From contig LT629764.1 of the NCBI GenBank assembly GCA_900105225.1, forward strand, positions 4,422,501 through 4,486,500: 64,000 bases of DNA. Reading direction: 5' to 3'. The DNA is from Paenibacillaceae bacterium GAS479. Lineage in GTDB: Bacteria > Bacillota > Bacilli > Paenibacillales > Paenibacillaceae. Positions 18,014-27,448 of this stretch are shown in pieces. The notes beneath the pieces were generated by a model. That model was given only the letters and a program-made list of their open reading frames with translations, searched no databases and was not told where the DNA came from. The number at the start of each line of letters is the position of its first letter. The first letter of the stretch is position 1. The translations under genes were made by a program, and so were the position numbers.

Positions 18014-19224
18014 ATTAGGATCAGAGCAGTTTAATCCAACTGCATTGCGCTGACCGACGGGACACTAACCGCTGCGCGGAACGGACCCTCCTTCCGATTC
18101 ACTGGAGCCCAGATTCCTTTGATTCCAAAACCCCTGTCGGGGTAGGAATCCGGCCTCCAAGAGAACCGCTGCCGCTTCTCCAGGAGGGTTCCGTCCGCTC
18201 CGCTTCCCGGTCCCGTAAAAAACTCGTCTCCCCCCCCTATTTTTAGGGGGGGCGGCTCGCTCCAGCTTCGCTCCCGGAGCCCGCTGTACCCGCGCTTCAC
18301 GCGGTGGTGGTGCTTCGGCCTGCGGATCCCTGCTACGTAGGCGGGCCCGCCAAAGAGTGAGAGAAATGTAATGAGTAGCTATTGAGTAGAACCGGGATAC
18401 AGAGCAGAACCAGGATACAGAGCAGACTAGGGCACAGATTAGGATCAGAGCAGTTTAATCCAACTGCATTGCGCTGACCGACGGGACACTAACCGCTGCG
18501 CGGAACGGACCCTCCTTCCGATTCACTGGAGCCCAGATTCCTTTGATTCCAAAACCCCTGTCGGGGTAGGAATCCGGCCTCCAAGAGAACCGCTGCCGCT
18601 TCTCCAGGAGGGTTCCGTCCGCTCCGCTTCCCGGTCCCGTAAAAAACTCGTCTCCCCCCTATTTTTAGGGGGCGGCTCGCTCCAGCTTCGCTCCCGGAGC
18701 CCGCCGTACCCGCGCCTCACGCGGTGGTGGTGCTTCGGCCTGCGGATCCCTGCTACGTAGGCGGGCCCGCCAAAGAGCGAGAGAAATGTAATGAGTAGCT
18801 ATTGAGTAGAACCGGGATACAGAGCAGAACCAGGATACAGAGCAGACTAGGGCACAGATTAGGATCAGAGCAGTTTAATCCAACTGCATTGCGCTGACCG
18901 ACGGGACACTAACCGCTGCGCGGAACGGACCCTCCTTCCGATTCACTGGAGCCCAGATTCCTTTGATTCCAAAACCCCTGTCGGGGTAGGAATCCGGCCT
19001 CCAAGAGAACCGCTGCCGCTTCTCCAGGAGGGTTCCGTCCGCTCCGCTTCCCGGTCCCGTAAAAAACCCGTCTCCCCCCCTATTTTTAGGGGGGGGCGGC
19101 TCGCTCCAGCTTCGCTCCCGGAGCCCGCCGTACCCGCGCTTCACGCGGTGGTGGTGCTTCGGCCTGCGGATCCCTGCTACGTAAGCGGGCCCGCCAAAGA
19201 GCGAGAGAAATGTAATGAGTAGCT
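17957..19224. repeat. Three tandem ~420-bp repeats (array A), each with a 105-nt hairpin
   Basis: Copies at 17957-18380, 18381-18800 and 18801-19224, almost identical. Each begins with pbpB-tail 18-base units, so the array grew in place. Each contains a 105-nt hairpin read on the minus strand (18085-18189, 18509-18613, 18929-19033): outer stem ACCCTCCT/AGGAGGGT, inner stem GGAGGCCGGATTCC/GGAATCTGGGCTCC. It also has a C-run/TAAAAATA/G-run hairpin and a GGCGGGCCCGCC palindrome (third copy has one change beside it). The ~89-codon minus-strand open frames inside are repeat by-products. Confidence 0.93.
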
Positions 19225-19274
19225 AAGTAGTTAGGAATGGCCTAACTCTCACGGAGCAGTAGAGTAGCTCACAA

Positions 19275-19608
19275 GCAGCGGTAGAGCAGCTTAGCCCGCA
19301 AGGAGCAACAGCTTTAATTTACATGCAACAGTAGAGCAGCTTAGCCCGCAAGGAGCAACAGTTTTAATTTACACGCAACAGTAGAGTGGATTAGCCCGCA
19401 AGGAGCAACAGCTTTAATTTACATGCAACAGTAGAGTAGCTTAGCTCGCAAGGAGCAACAACTTTAATTTACATGCAACAGTAGAGCAGCTTAGCCTGCA
19501 AGGAGCAACAGCTTTAATTTACACGCAACAGTAGAGTGGATTAGCCCGCAAGGAGCAACAACTTTAATTTACACGCAACAGTAGAGTGGATTAGCCTGCA
19601 TAAAGCAC
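19275..19608. repeat. 50-bp tandem repeat, about 6.7 copies
   Basis: Unit GCAACAGTAGAGCAGCTTAG plus 30 more bases, starting at 19275, 19325, 19375, 19425, 19475, 19525 and 19575, exactly 50 apart, with a few base differences per copy. No spacers, so not CRISPR. It separates the minus-oriented array A from the plus-oriented array C. Confidence 0.92.
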
Positions 19609-19920
19609 TGGTTTACCTCACAAGCAGTAGCCTTCGTGGTAGCTCGCTCCGGCGCATACCCTCAAATAGCTTGTGAGAGCCGAATACTGTAACTAACCGG
19701 GCTTTTGAATATTTGAAAGCCTGTAGAGCGTAACTGCGAGGGCCAAGTACCTCTCTTAAGATTTTGGGAGCATTGGGCCCTGGCACACTTGCTTAGCTCG
19801 GGAACTGTACATGTCCAGCTTGGAGCGGCGCTCCGAAGCAGGTACTCGCTAAGCTCGAGCAGAGCAACTGCGCGAGCTGGGCAGGAGCATCCAGCGCCGG
19901 CACGCCAGCCGCGCCAAGCG
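19609..19920. other. Non-coding spacer in the repeat island
   Basis: About 310 bases with several small palindromes (for example GGAGCGGCGCTCC near 19831) but no recognisable gene, promoter or known RNA. Confidence 0.5.
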
Positions 19921-21262
19921 GCCTGCCGCCTTCCAGGTGTTCGGAAGGCGGCACACACCCAATAAAAAATGGGGGGATAGGAGAGGCGGTCCATGGGAGG
20001 GACTGCGACGATGAAGCGGAGCGGGCCGAAGCCTTCCGTAGAAGCGGGAGCGGTCCTCTTGGAAGTCGGATGCCTACACTTTAGTGTGATAGGCAATCAG
20101 GGCATCCGAGTTCCAGAGGGATCGGAGGAAGGCTCGGTTCGTGCAGCGGCGTTCCGTTACAGCCACTCACATAACCCCCGCCGCGCCAAGCGGCCTGCCG
20201 CCTTCCAGGTGTTCGGAAGGCGGCACACCCAATAAAAAATGGGGGGATAGGAGAGGCGGTCCATGGGAGCGGCTGCGACGGTGAAGCGAAGCGGGCCGAA
20301 GCCTTCCGTAGAAGCGGGAGCGTTCCTCTTGGAAGTCGGATGCCTACACATTAGTGTGTTAAGCGATCAGGGCATCCGAGTTCCAGAGGGATCGGAGGAA
20401 GGCTCGGCCCGCGCAGCGGAGTTCCGTTACAGCCACTCACATAACCCCCGCCGCGCTAAGCGGCCTGCCGCCTTCCAGGTGTTCGGAAGGCGCAACACCC
20501 CCAATAAAAAAATGGGGGGATAGGAGGGGTCGGTCCATGGGAGCGGCTGCGACGGTGAAGCGGAGCGGGCCGAAGCCTTCCGTAGAAGCGATAGCGTTCC
20601 TCTTGGAAGTCGGATGCCTACACTTTAGTGTGATAGGCAATCAGGGCATCCGAGTTCCAGAGGGATCGGAGGAAGGCTCGGTTCGTGCAGCGGCGTTCCG
20701 TTACAGCCACTCACATAACCCCCGCCGCGCTAAGCGGCCTGCCGCCTTCCAGGTGTTCGGAAGGCGCAACACCCCCCAATAAAAAATAGGGGGGTAGGAG
20801 GGGGCGGTCCATGGGAGGGACTGCGACGGTGAAGCGGAGCGGGCCGAAGCCTTCCGTAGAAGCGATAGCGGTCCTCTTGGAAGTTGGATGCCTACACATT
20901 AATGTGATAGGTAATCAGGGCATCCGAGTTCCAGAGGGATCGGAGGAAGGCTCGGCCCGCGCAGCGGAGTTCCGTTACAGCCACTCACATAACCCCCGCC
21001 GCGCCAAGCGGCCTGCCGTCTTCCAGGTGTTCGGAAGGCGGCACAACCCCCCAAAAAAAATGGGGGATAGGAGAGTCGGTCCATGGGAGAGGTTGTGACG
21101 GTGCAGTGGAGCGGGCCGAAGCCTTCCGTAGAAGCGGAAGCGGTCCTCTTGGAAGTCGGATGCCTACACATTAGTGTGTTAGGCGATCCGGGCATCCGAG
21201 TTCCAGAGGGATCGGAGGAAGGCTCGGTCCGCGCAGCGGAGTTCCGTTACAGCCCCTCACAT
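19921..21262 (+). repeat. Five tandem ~272-bp repeats (array C), each with a 105-nt hairpin
   Basis: Period 270-274. Each unit holds, in order, a perfect hairpin GCCGCCTTCC-N8-GGAAGGCGGC (first at 19925-19952; copy five has one change), a C-run/AATAAAAAAT/G-run hairpin, then GAAGCGGAGCGG and a 105-nt hairpin at 20030-20134, 20300-20404, 20574-20678, 20848-20952 and 21120-21224. Outer stem AGCCTTCC/GGAAGGCT; inner stem GGAAGTCGGATGCC/GGCATCCGAGTTCC; loop with ACACT..AGTGT-type palindrome. The hairpin is homologous to that of array A but its stems differ by paired changes. Open frames of 80-95 codons in these units share the repeat periodicity and lack good support as genes. Confidence 0.93.
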
Positions 21263-21378
21263 AACCTCCCATAAGCTCACATAGCGCGTTCTACCAACGA
21301 GCGTTTCCGAATAGGGTAAACATGTACGGACAGACTCTACCTGTCCACCCTAGAACGAAGCGAGAGGGGAACAAGCGG

Positions 21379-23337
21379 ATGAAAGTGTCCAATGTCACCT
21401 TGCGCCGCCGTCTGTTCTTGGCGCTAGTCGTTGTCATCATCGGCTTCAGTGCGCTGATCGTACGGCTGGCCTACGTACAGCTGGTAAGAGGCGGTGAGCT
21501 GTCCGCCAAAGCGGAGGACAATTGGCGCCGCGAGGTTGCTTTTGCTCCCCGGAGGGGCGATATTACGGACCGCAACGGCGAAAAGCTCGCTTATAACGTG
21601 AGCTCACCGACAATCGTGGCGATTCCGGTCCAGATCAAGGACAAGGAAGGAACCGCCCGCAAGCTGGCGCCCGTGCTTGGCATTTCCGAAGAGAAGCTGC
21701 TCGGCTTGCTCAAAAAGAGAGAGAGTAGCGTTTTTATCAAACCGGAAGGCCGCAAAATTACGCTGGAAAAGGCGATGGAAGTTCGCAAGCTGGAATTGCC
21801 GGGCATTGTTGTGGCGGAGGACAACAAGCGTTACTACCCGTTCGGTGAACTGGCAGCGAGCATCATCGGTATTACAGGTACAGATGCTGGATTAACCGGC
21901 GTGGAGAAAAAGTATGACGACCGTCTGAAAGGTGTCAGAGGCAGCGTATCCTATTTATCAGACGCCAGCGGGCATACGATGCCAGGCTCGACCGATAAGC
22001 TCGATGAGCCGAAGGATGGATTGAATTTGGAGTTGACGATTGATCGGCAAATTCAAAGCATCATGGAGCGCGAGCTGGACCAGGCGATGACCAAGTACAA
22101 GCCGAACAACGCCATCGCCATCGCGATGGACCCCAATACCGGCGAGGTGCTCGGCATGGCGAGCCGTCCGACGTTTGAGCCAGGCAACTACAACGCGTAT
22201 CCATCCGAGGTGTATAACCGCATTTTGCCAATCTGGATGACCTATGAGCCAGGTTCTACTTTCAAGATCATCACGCTGGCAGCAGCGCTGGAAGAGGGCA
22301 AGGTTAATCTTAAGAATGAGCGGTTCTTCGACCCAGGTGCAGTAGAGATCGGCGGCGCGCGGTTGCGCTGTTGGAAAAAGGGCGGCCACGGCAGCCAAAC
22401 GTTCCTGGAAGTCGTGCAAAATTCATGCAACCCGGGCTTTGTTGCGCTTGGCAATCGGCTTGGCAAAGACACGCTATTCAAGTATATTAAGGACTTCGGC
22501 TTCGGCAAGAAAACCGGTATCGACATCAGCGGCGAGGAGAATGGAATTCTGTTCAAACCAAGCCAGGTCGGCCCGGTAGAGCTGGCGACAACGGCCTTTG
22601 GGCAAGGTGTCTCGGTAACGCCGATCCAACAGATCACGGCGGTGTCGGCGGCGGTTAACGGCGGTACGCTTTACAAGCCGCATTTGACCAAGGCATGGAC
22701 CAATCCAGAAACGGGCGAGGTTGTGGAGCGGATTGAGCCGGAACCTGTGCGTCAGGTCATTTCAGAGAAAACGAGCGCCCAAGTAAGGGAAGCGCTGGAG
22801 AGCGTCGTGGCGCTTGGCACGGGTGGCAATGCCTTTCTTGACGGCTATCGCGTCGGAGGTAAAACGGGGACGGCTCAAAAGGTCATTAACGGCAGATATT
22901 CCGCGAGTGAGCATATCGTTTCGTTCATTGGCATCGCACCTGCCGACAATCCACGCATCGTTGTATATGTAGCAATCGACAACCCGCAGGGCATCCAGTT
23001 CGGCGGCGTTGTTGCGGCTCCGATTGTAAAAGGAATTTTGGAAGATTCGCTGCAATATATGGGCGTGCCCAAGAGCTCCAAACAAATCGGCAAAAAATAC
23101 AAGTACGGTGAAACGACGATGGTGACGGTGCCGAATCTCGTCGGCAAGACGGTATCGGACATTTACGAGGACATGAACACGAACTTCAATCTTGCCTCCG
23201 CCGGCAGCGGCAATACGGTTATCCGCCAAGCCCCGGCAGCGGGAGAGCGGGTGGATAAAGGGTCGACGATCCGCATCTATTTAGGAAGCGACGCCGACTT
23301 GCCGCCTGCAGCAAGTGGAGATGGACACAACCATTAA
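21379..23337 (+). CDS. spoVD: Stage V sporulation protein D, spore-cortex transpeptidase
   Basis: 652 residues. Class B penicillin-binding protein that works with SpoVE to make spore cortex in the mother cell. N-terminal membrane segment (residues ~10-32), catalytic S293 in GSTFK, SCN at 349-351, KTGT from K495, and a single C-terminal PASTA domain (TVPNLVGKTVSDI). Start ATG 21379 chosen for GAGAGGGGA upstream; the open frame upstream to 21322 lacks a ribosome site. Distinguished from PBP2B by one PASTA domain and position before murE. Its promoter must lie in or past the repeat island, or transcription must cross the island. Confidence 0.95.
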   Translation: MKVSNVTLRRRLFLALVVVIIGFSALIVRLAYVQLVRGGELSAKAEDNWRREVAFAPRRGDITDRNGEKLAYNVSSPTIVAIPVQIKDKEGTARKLAPVLGISEEKLLGLLKKRESSVFIKPEGRKITLEKAMEVRKLELPGIVVAEDNKRYYPFGELAASIIGITGTDAGLTGVEKKYDDRLKGVRGSVSYLSDASGHTMPGSTDKLDEPKDGLNLELTIDRQIQSIMERELDQAMTKYKPNNAIAIAMDPNTGEVLGMASRPTFEPGNYNAYPSEVYNRILPIWMTYEPGSTFKIITLAAALEEGKVNLKNERFFDPGAVEIGGARLRCWKKGGHGSQTFLEVVQNSCNPGFVALGNRLGKDTLFKYIKDFGFGKKTGIDISGEENGILFKPSQVGPVELATTAFGQGVSVTPIQQITAVSAAVNGGTLYKPHLTKAWTNPETGEVVERIEPEPVRQVISEKTSAQVREALESVVALGTGGNAFLDGYRVGGKTGTAQKVINGRYSASEHIVSFIGIAPADNPRIVVYVAIDNPQGIQFGGVVAAPIVKGILEDSLQYMGVPKSSKQIGKKYKYGETTMVTVPNLVGKTVSDIYEDMNTNFNLASAGSGNTVIRQAPAAGERVDKGSTIRIYLGSDADLPPAASGDGHNH

Positions 23338-23361
23338 CGCATTCAGAGAGGAGAGAGCGAG

Positions 23362-24846
23362 ATGCGTTTGGAGCAACTAGCATTGCAGCTTAAAACCGCC
23401 CGTCTTATTGGAGACGGCGCGATTGAAATTACAGGATTGGAGAGGGACTCCCGGGCTGTAAAACCCGGGGACTTGTTCCTTTGCTTGCCGGGCCATACGG
23501 TGGACGGGCATGAATTTGCGGCGCAGGCCGTGGCGGCAGGAGCCGTTGCCCTCGTCGTGGAGCGTCCGCTTCAGCTGGACGTTCCGCAGCTTGTTACAGG
23601 TAGCAGCCGGCATGCAATGGCGGTGCTTGCGGATTATTTTTATAATCATCCGAGCCGGGCCATGAATGTCATCGGAGTTACCGGCACGAACGGTAAAACA
23701 ACGACAACGTACCTGATCGAGCGCATCCTCGGGGATCAAGGCTTGAAGCCGGGCGTCATCGGCACGATTGAAAAACGCTACGCCGGGAAGTCTTTCCCGA
23801 TGAGCGGCACGACGCCGGAGGCGCTTGATTTGCAGCGGGATCTCGCTGATATGCGAGATGCCGGTACGACGCATGCCGCCATGGAGGTTTCCTCCCATGC
23901 GCTGGAGCAGGGCCGGGTCAAGGGAGTTCGCTACCGGACGGCTATATTTACAAACCTGACGCAGGATCACCTGGACTATCACGGGACGATGGATGTGTAC
24001 CGCGAAGCCAAGGGCCTGCTCTTCTCGCGTCTGGGCAACAACTACGGCGGTGAAGAGGGCAGTTCCTACGCGGTGTTGAATGCCGATGATCCGGCAGCGG
24101 CGCGTTTTGGGCAGCTGACGGCGGCGGAAGTTATTACGTATGGCGTGGATTCACCGGCTGATGTGCAAGGTTCCAATATTCGAATCACTGCGGGAGGAAC
24201 TTTCTTCCATTTAAGCAGCTTTGCGGGAGAGACGGATATTACGTTGCAGATGGTTGGCAAATTCAATGTGTACAACGCTCTGGCGGCAATAAGTGCCGGA
24301 CTTTTGGAAGGCATTCCGCTGGAAGCGATCAAGGCCAGTCTGGAAAGCTTGCCGGGAGTGCCGGGACGGGTGGAGTCGGTCAATGCCGGACAGGATTTTG
24401 CGGTCATTGTTGACTACGCGCATACGCCTGATGGCTTGGAAAATGTACTGAAGGCTGTAAGGGAATTTGCGGAAAAACGCGTCATTACGGTATTTGGCTG
24501 CGGCGGCGACCGCGACCGGACAAAACGTCCAATTATGGGTGAAATCGCTTCGCGCTACTCCGATTACACGATTGTCACCTCCGACAATCCGCGGACGGAA
24601 AATCCGGATACGATCCTGCTTGATATCGAGGTCGGCCTGCAAAAGGCGAATGTGCCGCAGGAACGTTACGAGCTCCAGGTGGATCGTCGTGTCGCCATTG
24701 AAAAAGCGGTTGAAATGGCAAGCTCCGGAGATGTAGTATTGATTGCGGGGAAGGGCCATGAGACCTATCAAATCATCGGCAAAGTTACGCATGATTTTGA
24801 TGACAGGCTGGCCGCCCAAGAAGCGATAAGGGGAATACGGAATTGA
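23362..24846 (+). CDS. murE: UDP-MurNAc-tripeptide synthetase, meso-DAP-adding
   Basis: 494 residues. Adds diaminopimelate to UDP-MurNAc-L-Ala-D-Glu in the cytoplasm. ATP loop GTNGKTTTT (108-116), Mur-ligase NLTQDHLDYHGTM block, and the DAP-specificity motif DNPR at 408-411, which shows a meso-DAP wall instead of lysine. ATG with GAGGAGAG upstream. The stop overlaps the murF start by 4 bases (TTGA), implying coupled translation. Confidence 0.97.
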   Translation: MRLEQLALQLKTARLIGDGAIEITGLERDSRAVKPGDLFLCLPGHTVDGHEFAAQAVAAGAVALVVERPLQLDVPQLVTGSSRHAMAVLADYFYNHPSRAMNVIGVTGTNGKTTTTYLIERILGDQGLKPGVIGTIEKRYAGKSFPMSGTTPEALDLQRDLADMRDAGTTHAAMEVSSHALEQGRVKGVRYRTAIFTNLTQDHLDYHGTMDVYREAKGLLFSRLGNNYGGEEGSSYAVLNADDPAAARFGQLTAAEVITYGVDSPADVQGSNIRITAGGTFFHLSSFAGETDITLQMVGKFNVYNALAAISAGLLEGIPLEAIKASLESLPGVPGRVESVNAGQDFAVIVDYAHTPDGLENVLKAVREFAEKRVITVFGCGGDRDRTKRPIMGEIASRYSDYTIVTSDNPRTENPDTILLDIEVGLQKANVPQERYELQVDRRVAIEKAVEMASSGDVVLIAGKGHETYQIIGKVTHDFDDRLAAQEAIRGIRN

Positions 24847-26384
24847 TTATACGCAAGCTCAGTGTTATCGCCGGGATGAGTTCGGGCCGGATGGGGCCCG
24901 GTTACATAGACGCGCCCGAGGAAGCCGCGGAGGGACAGGGGCTCAATCAGGGCCCGTCCCCCCAAGGCTGGCGAGATATTCTCGTGAAGGGTGTAACAAC
25001 GGACTCCAGGCGTGCGAGCGAAGGCCAGTTGTTCGTTCCGCTGTCCGGCGATTCGTTTGACGGCCACGACTATGTGGAAGCAGCTTTTCGGCAAGGAGCC
25101 GCCGCTGCGTTCTGGAGCCTTGATCGGGAGCTGCCCGCCGCACTGGCCGGCAAACCGCTCGTACTGGTGGAGGACCCGCTTGAGGCGCTCCAGAACTTGG
25201 CGGCTGCCTACCGTAGCGAGCTCAAGACGGTTGTGGTCGGCATTACCGGAAGCAACGGCAAGACGACAACGAAGGATATGACAGCGGCCGCACTCGGCTC
25301 GGTTATGAGGGTGCACAAAACAGCTGGAAATCTCAATAATCACATCGGCTTGCCGATGACGGTATTGGCGTTGGCGGAAGATACCGAGGCAGCTGTGCTG
25401 GAAATGGGCATGAGTGGACTGCGCGAAATCGCGCTGCTCACGCAAATTGCCAAGCCTGATATCGCCATCATCACGAACATCGGTGATGCGCATCTGCTGC
25501 AGCTCGGTTCGCGGGAGATGATCGCCCGCGCCAAGATGGAGATCGCCGAGGGGCTGAAGCCCGGCGGCCTGCTGCTCGTGAGCGCTGATGAGCCGCTGAT
25601 CGCGGCGGAGCTGGCGCGAGCTACATTGCCGGAAGGCGCGCAAGTACGTACTTTCGGTGCTTCGCCGCGCAGCGATTGGCGCGCAGCCGGCATCGACGTG
25701 GGCGCGGAATCTTGCGCCTTCACCGTGAAGGCTGGACCGGCCTCCGGTTTCCGGCTCCGCAACATTCCAGCGGCACATTTGGCGGAAGGCTGCGAAGCGA
25801 CAAGCCAGTGCTTCCCGCAAGTCACCATCGAGATTCCGGTGCCTGGCGCGCATAATGTGCATAATGCACTGGCAGCAATCGCCGCTGCGACCGCCTGCGG
25901 CGTACCGGCGGAGGCGATTGCCTCCGGCCTGCGCACGATGCAGCTGACCGGTATGCGCATCCAGCCGGTCGCCGCTTCTTGCGGCGCAATGATTCTCAAT
26001 GACGCCTACAACGCCAATCCGACGGCGGTACGCGCTGCCGTTGATCTGGTTGCTGGGCTGACCGGCTACCGACGCAAGTGGATTGTGCTCTCCGACATGC
26101 GGGAGCTGGGGGAGACGGAGCAGGAGTTGCACCGCGAGACGGGGGCATACATTACGCCCGATAAAGCGGATGCGGTGCTCACTTGCGGCGAGCTGTCGGC
26201 CTTTACCTCTGCTGGAGCTGCAGCGTCCTTCGGACCGCTCGCGGCGGAGGCGGTGCGACATTTTGCCTCGCAGGAGCTATTAATTGAAACGTTAAACGCG
26301 GAGCTGGACGCCAAGGATCTGGTGCTCGTCAAAGGCTCGCGCACGATGCATATGGAAAGGGTCGTAGAAGCGCTTCAGCGTTGA
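24843..26384 (+). CDS. murF: UDP-MurNAc-tripeptide--D-Ala-D-Ala ligase
   Basis: 513 residues, longer than the usual ~455. Adds D-Ala-D-Ala to complete the pentapeptide. ATP loop GSNGKTTTKD (136-145), NLNNHIGLP, and the central NIGDAHL block are present. Extra length comes from a longer N-terminus (residues ~10-45) and an insert before VPGAHNVHNALAA (residues ~265-335). TTG start overlapping the murE stop. Absent from the dcw cluster of B. subtilis but present here between murE and mraY. Confidence 0.95.
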   Translation: MIIRKLSVIAGMSSGRMGPGYIDAPEEAAEGQGLNQGPSPQGWRDILVKGVTTDSRRASEGQLFVPLSGDSFDGHDYVEAAFRQGAAAAFWSLDRELPAALAGKPLVLVEDPLEALQNLAAAYRSELKTVVVGITGSNGKTTTKDMTAAALGSVMRVHKTAGNLNNHIGLPMTVLALAEDTEAAVLEMGMSGLREIALLTQIAKPDIAIITNIGDAHLLQLGSREMIARAKMEIAEGLKPGGLLLVSADEPLIAAELARATLPEGAQVRTFGASPRSDWRAAGIDVGAESCAFTVKAGPASGFRLRNIPAAHLAEGCEATSQCFPQVTIEIPVPGAHNVHNALAAIAAATACGVPAEAIASGLRTMQLTGMRIQPVAASCGAMILNDAYNANPTAVRAAVDLVAGLTGYRRKWIVLSDMRELGETEQELHRETGAYITPDKADAVLTCGELSAFTSAGAAASFGPLAAEAVRHFASQELLIETLNAELDAKDLVLVKGSRTMHMERVVEALQR

Positions 26385-26403
26385 TACGGCAAGGTGGTAG
26401 GTA

Positions 26404-27372
26404 ATGGACATGTTGGTCATATTGATGACACTCGGCGTCTCGTTTTTGCTCTCGGTCATACTAGGTCCGCTATGCATCCCGCTGCTGCGCCGTCTAAAGT
26501 TCGGGCAGCAGGTGCGTACGGACGGTCCGCAGAGTCATCTGAAGAAGTCGGGTACGCCGACGATGGGCGGCATTATTATTATGCTGGCCCTGCTCATCGC
26601 GTTTCTGCGCTTTTCCGAGAAGACGATGGAGTTCTGGGTGCTGCTGATTGGCGCACTTGGCTTCGGCCTCGTCGGTTTCATGGACGATTACATCAAAATC
26701 GTGCTGAAGCGCTCACTCGGACTAACGGCTAAGCAGAAGCTCGGGGGACAGCTGCTGTTCAGCATTATCATCTGTGTACTGCTGTTCAAAATGGACCACA
26801 GCACCGCGATCAGCATCCCGGGGACTCATTTTGGCTTTGATCTGGGCTGGTTTTATTATCCTTTTGTCGTCATTATCTTTTTTGCCACGACTAATGCGGT
26901 GAACTTTACCGACGGAGTGGACGGCCTTCTGGCCGGCACGAGCGGGATTGCCGCAGGTGCTTTCACGATTATCGCCATGCAGGCGACCGAGCATGAGAGC
27001 GCCGTGTTCATGGCAGCGCTTGTCGGAGCAGTGCTTGGCTTCCTTATTTTCAACGCGCATCCCGCGAAGGTGTTTATGGGAGACACAGGTTCTCTCGGCA
27101 TTGGCGGTGCTCTGGCGGCAGCGGCGATCCTCACGAAAACAGAAGTTCTACTCATTCTGATCGGCGGCGTTTTTGTTATCGAGATGGTCTCCGTCATTCT
27201 GCAAGTAGGCTCGTTCAAGCTGCGCGGCAAGCGAATTTTCCGCATGAGTCCGATCCATCACCACTTCGAGCTATCTGGATGGTCGGAGTGGAAAGTTGTT
27301 ACGATATTCTGGGCAGTTGGCCTCGTGCTGGCGGCTGCAGGACTTGCTCTCTACCGAATGAGCGGGGGCTAA
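26404..27372 (+). CDS. mraY: Phospho-MurNAc-pentapeptide transferase
   Basis: 322 residues, ten membrane segments. Transfers phospho-MurNAc-pentapeptide to undecaprenyl phosphate, forming lipid I. Family blocks present: GTPTMGGI, FMDDYIKI (magnesium-binding Asp pair), NAVNFTDGVDGL, MGDTGSLGIGG and the C-terminal SPIHHHFELSGW. Ribosome site AAGGTGG before ATG 26404. Confidence 0.97.
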   Translation: MDMLVILMTLGVSFLLSVILGPLCIPLLRRLKFGQQVRTDGPQSHLKKSGTPTMGGIIIMLALLIAFLRFSEKTMEFWVLLIGALGFGLVGFMDDYIKIVLKRSLGLTAKQKLGGQLLFSIIICVLLFKMDHSTAISIPGTHFGFDLGWFYYPFVVIIFFATTNAVNFTDGVDGLLAGTSGIAAGAFTIIAMQATEHESAVFMAALVGAVLGFLIFNAHPAKVFMGDTGSLGIGGALAAAAILTKTEVLLILIGGVFVIEMVSVILQVGSFKLRGKRIFRMSPIHHHFELSGWSEWKVVTIFWAVGLVLAAAGLALYRMSGG

Positions 27373-27448
27373 ATTTTATATCTCACGCAAACGGCCAACC
27401 GTCCGAATGGATGGCGGAGCCGTTTTGCTGCATAAGGAGAGGATTTGG

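Noticed and set aside
18085-19033. Array A hairpins as plain transcription terminators
   Set aside because: No T-run follows either arm, and the asymmetric conserved unpaired segments are not terminator features.
19275-19608. Possible CRISPR array
   Set aside because: The 50-bp units are directly joined and similar over their full length; there are no unique spacers and no cas genes in the window.
18031-21274. Many 60-144-codon open frames in the repeat island
   Set aside because: They recur with the repeat period, occur on both strands over the same bases, lack consistent ribosome sites and are explained by GC-rich repeats without stops.
24768-26261. 497-codon minus-strand frame over murF
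   Set aside because: Shadow of murF with unnatural His/Arg/Cys-rich composition.
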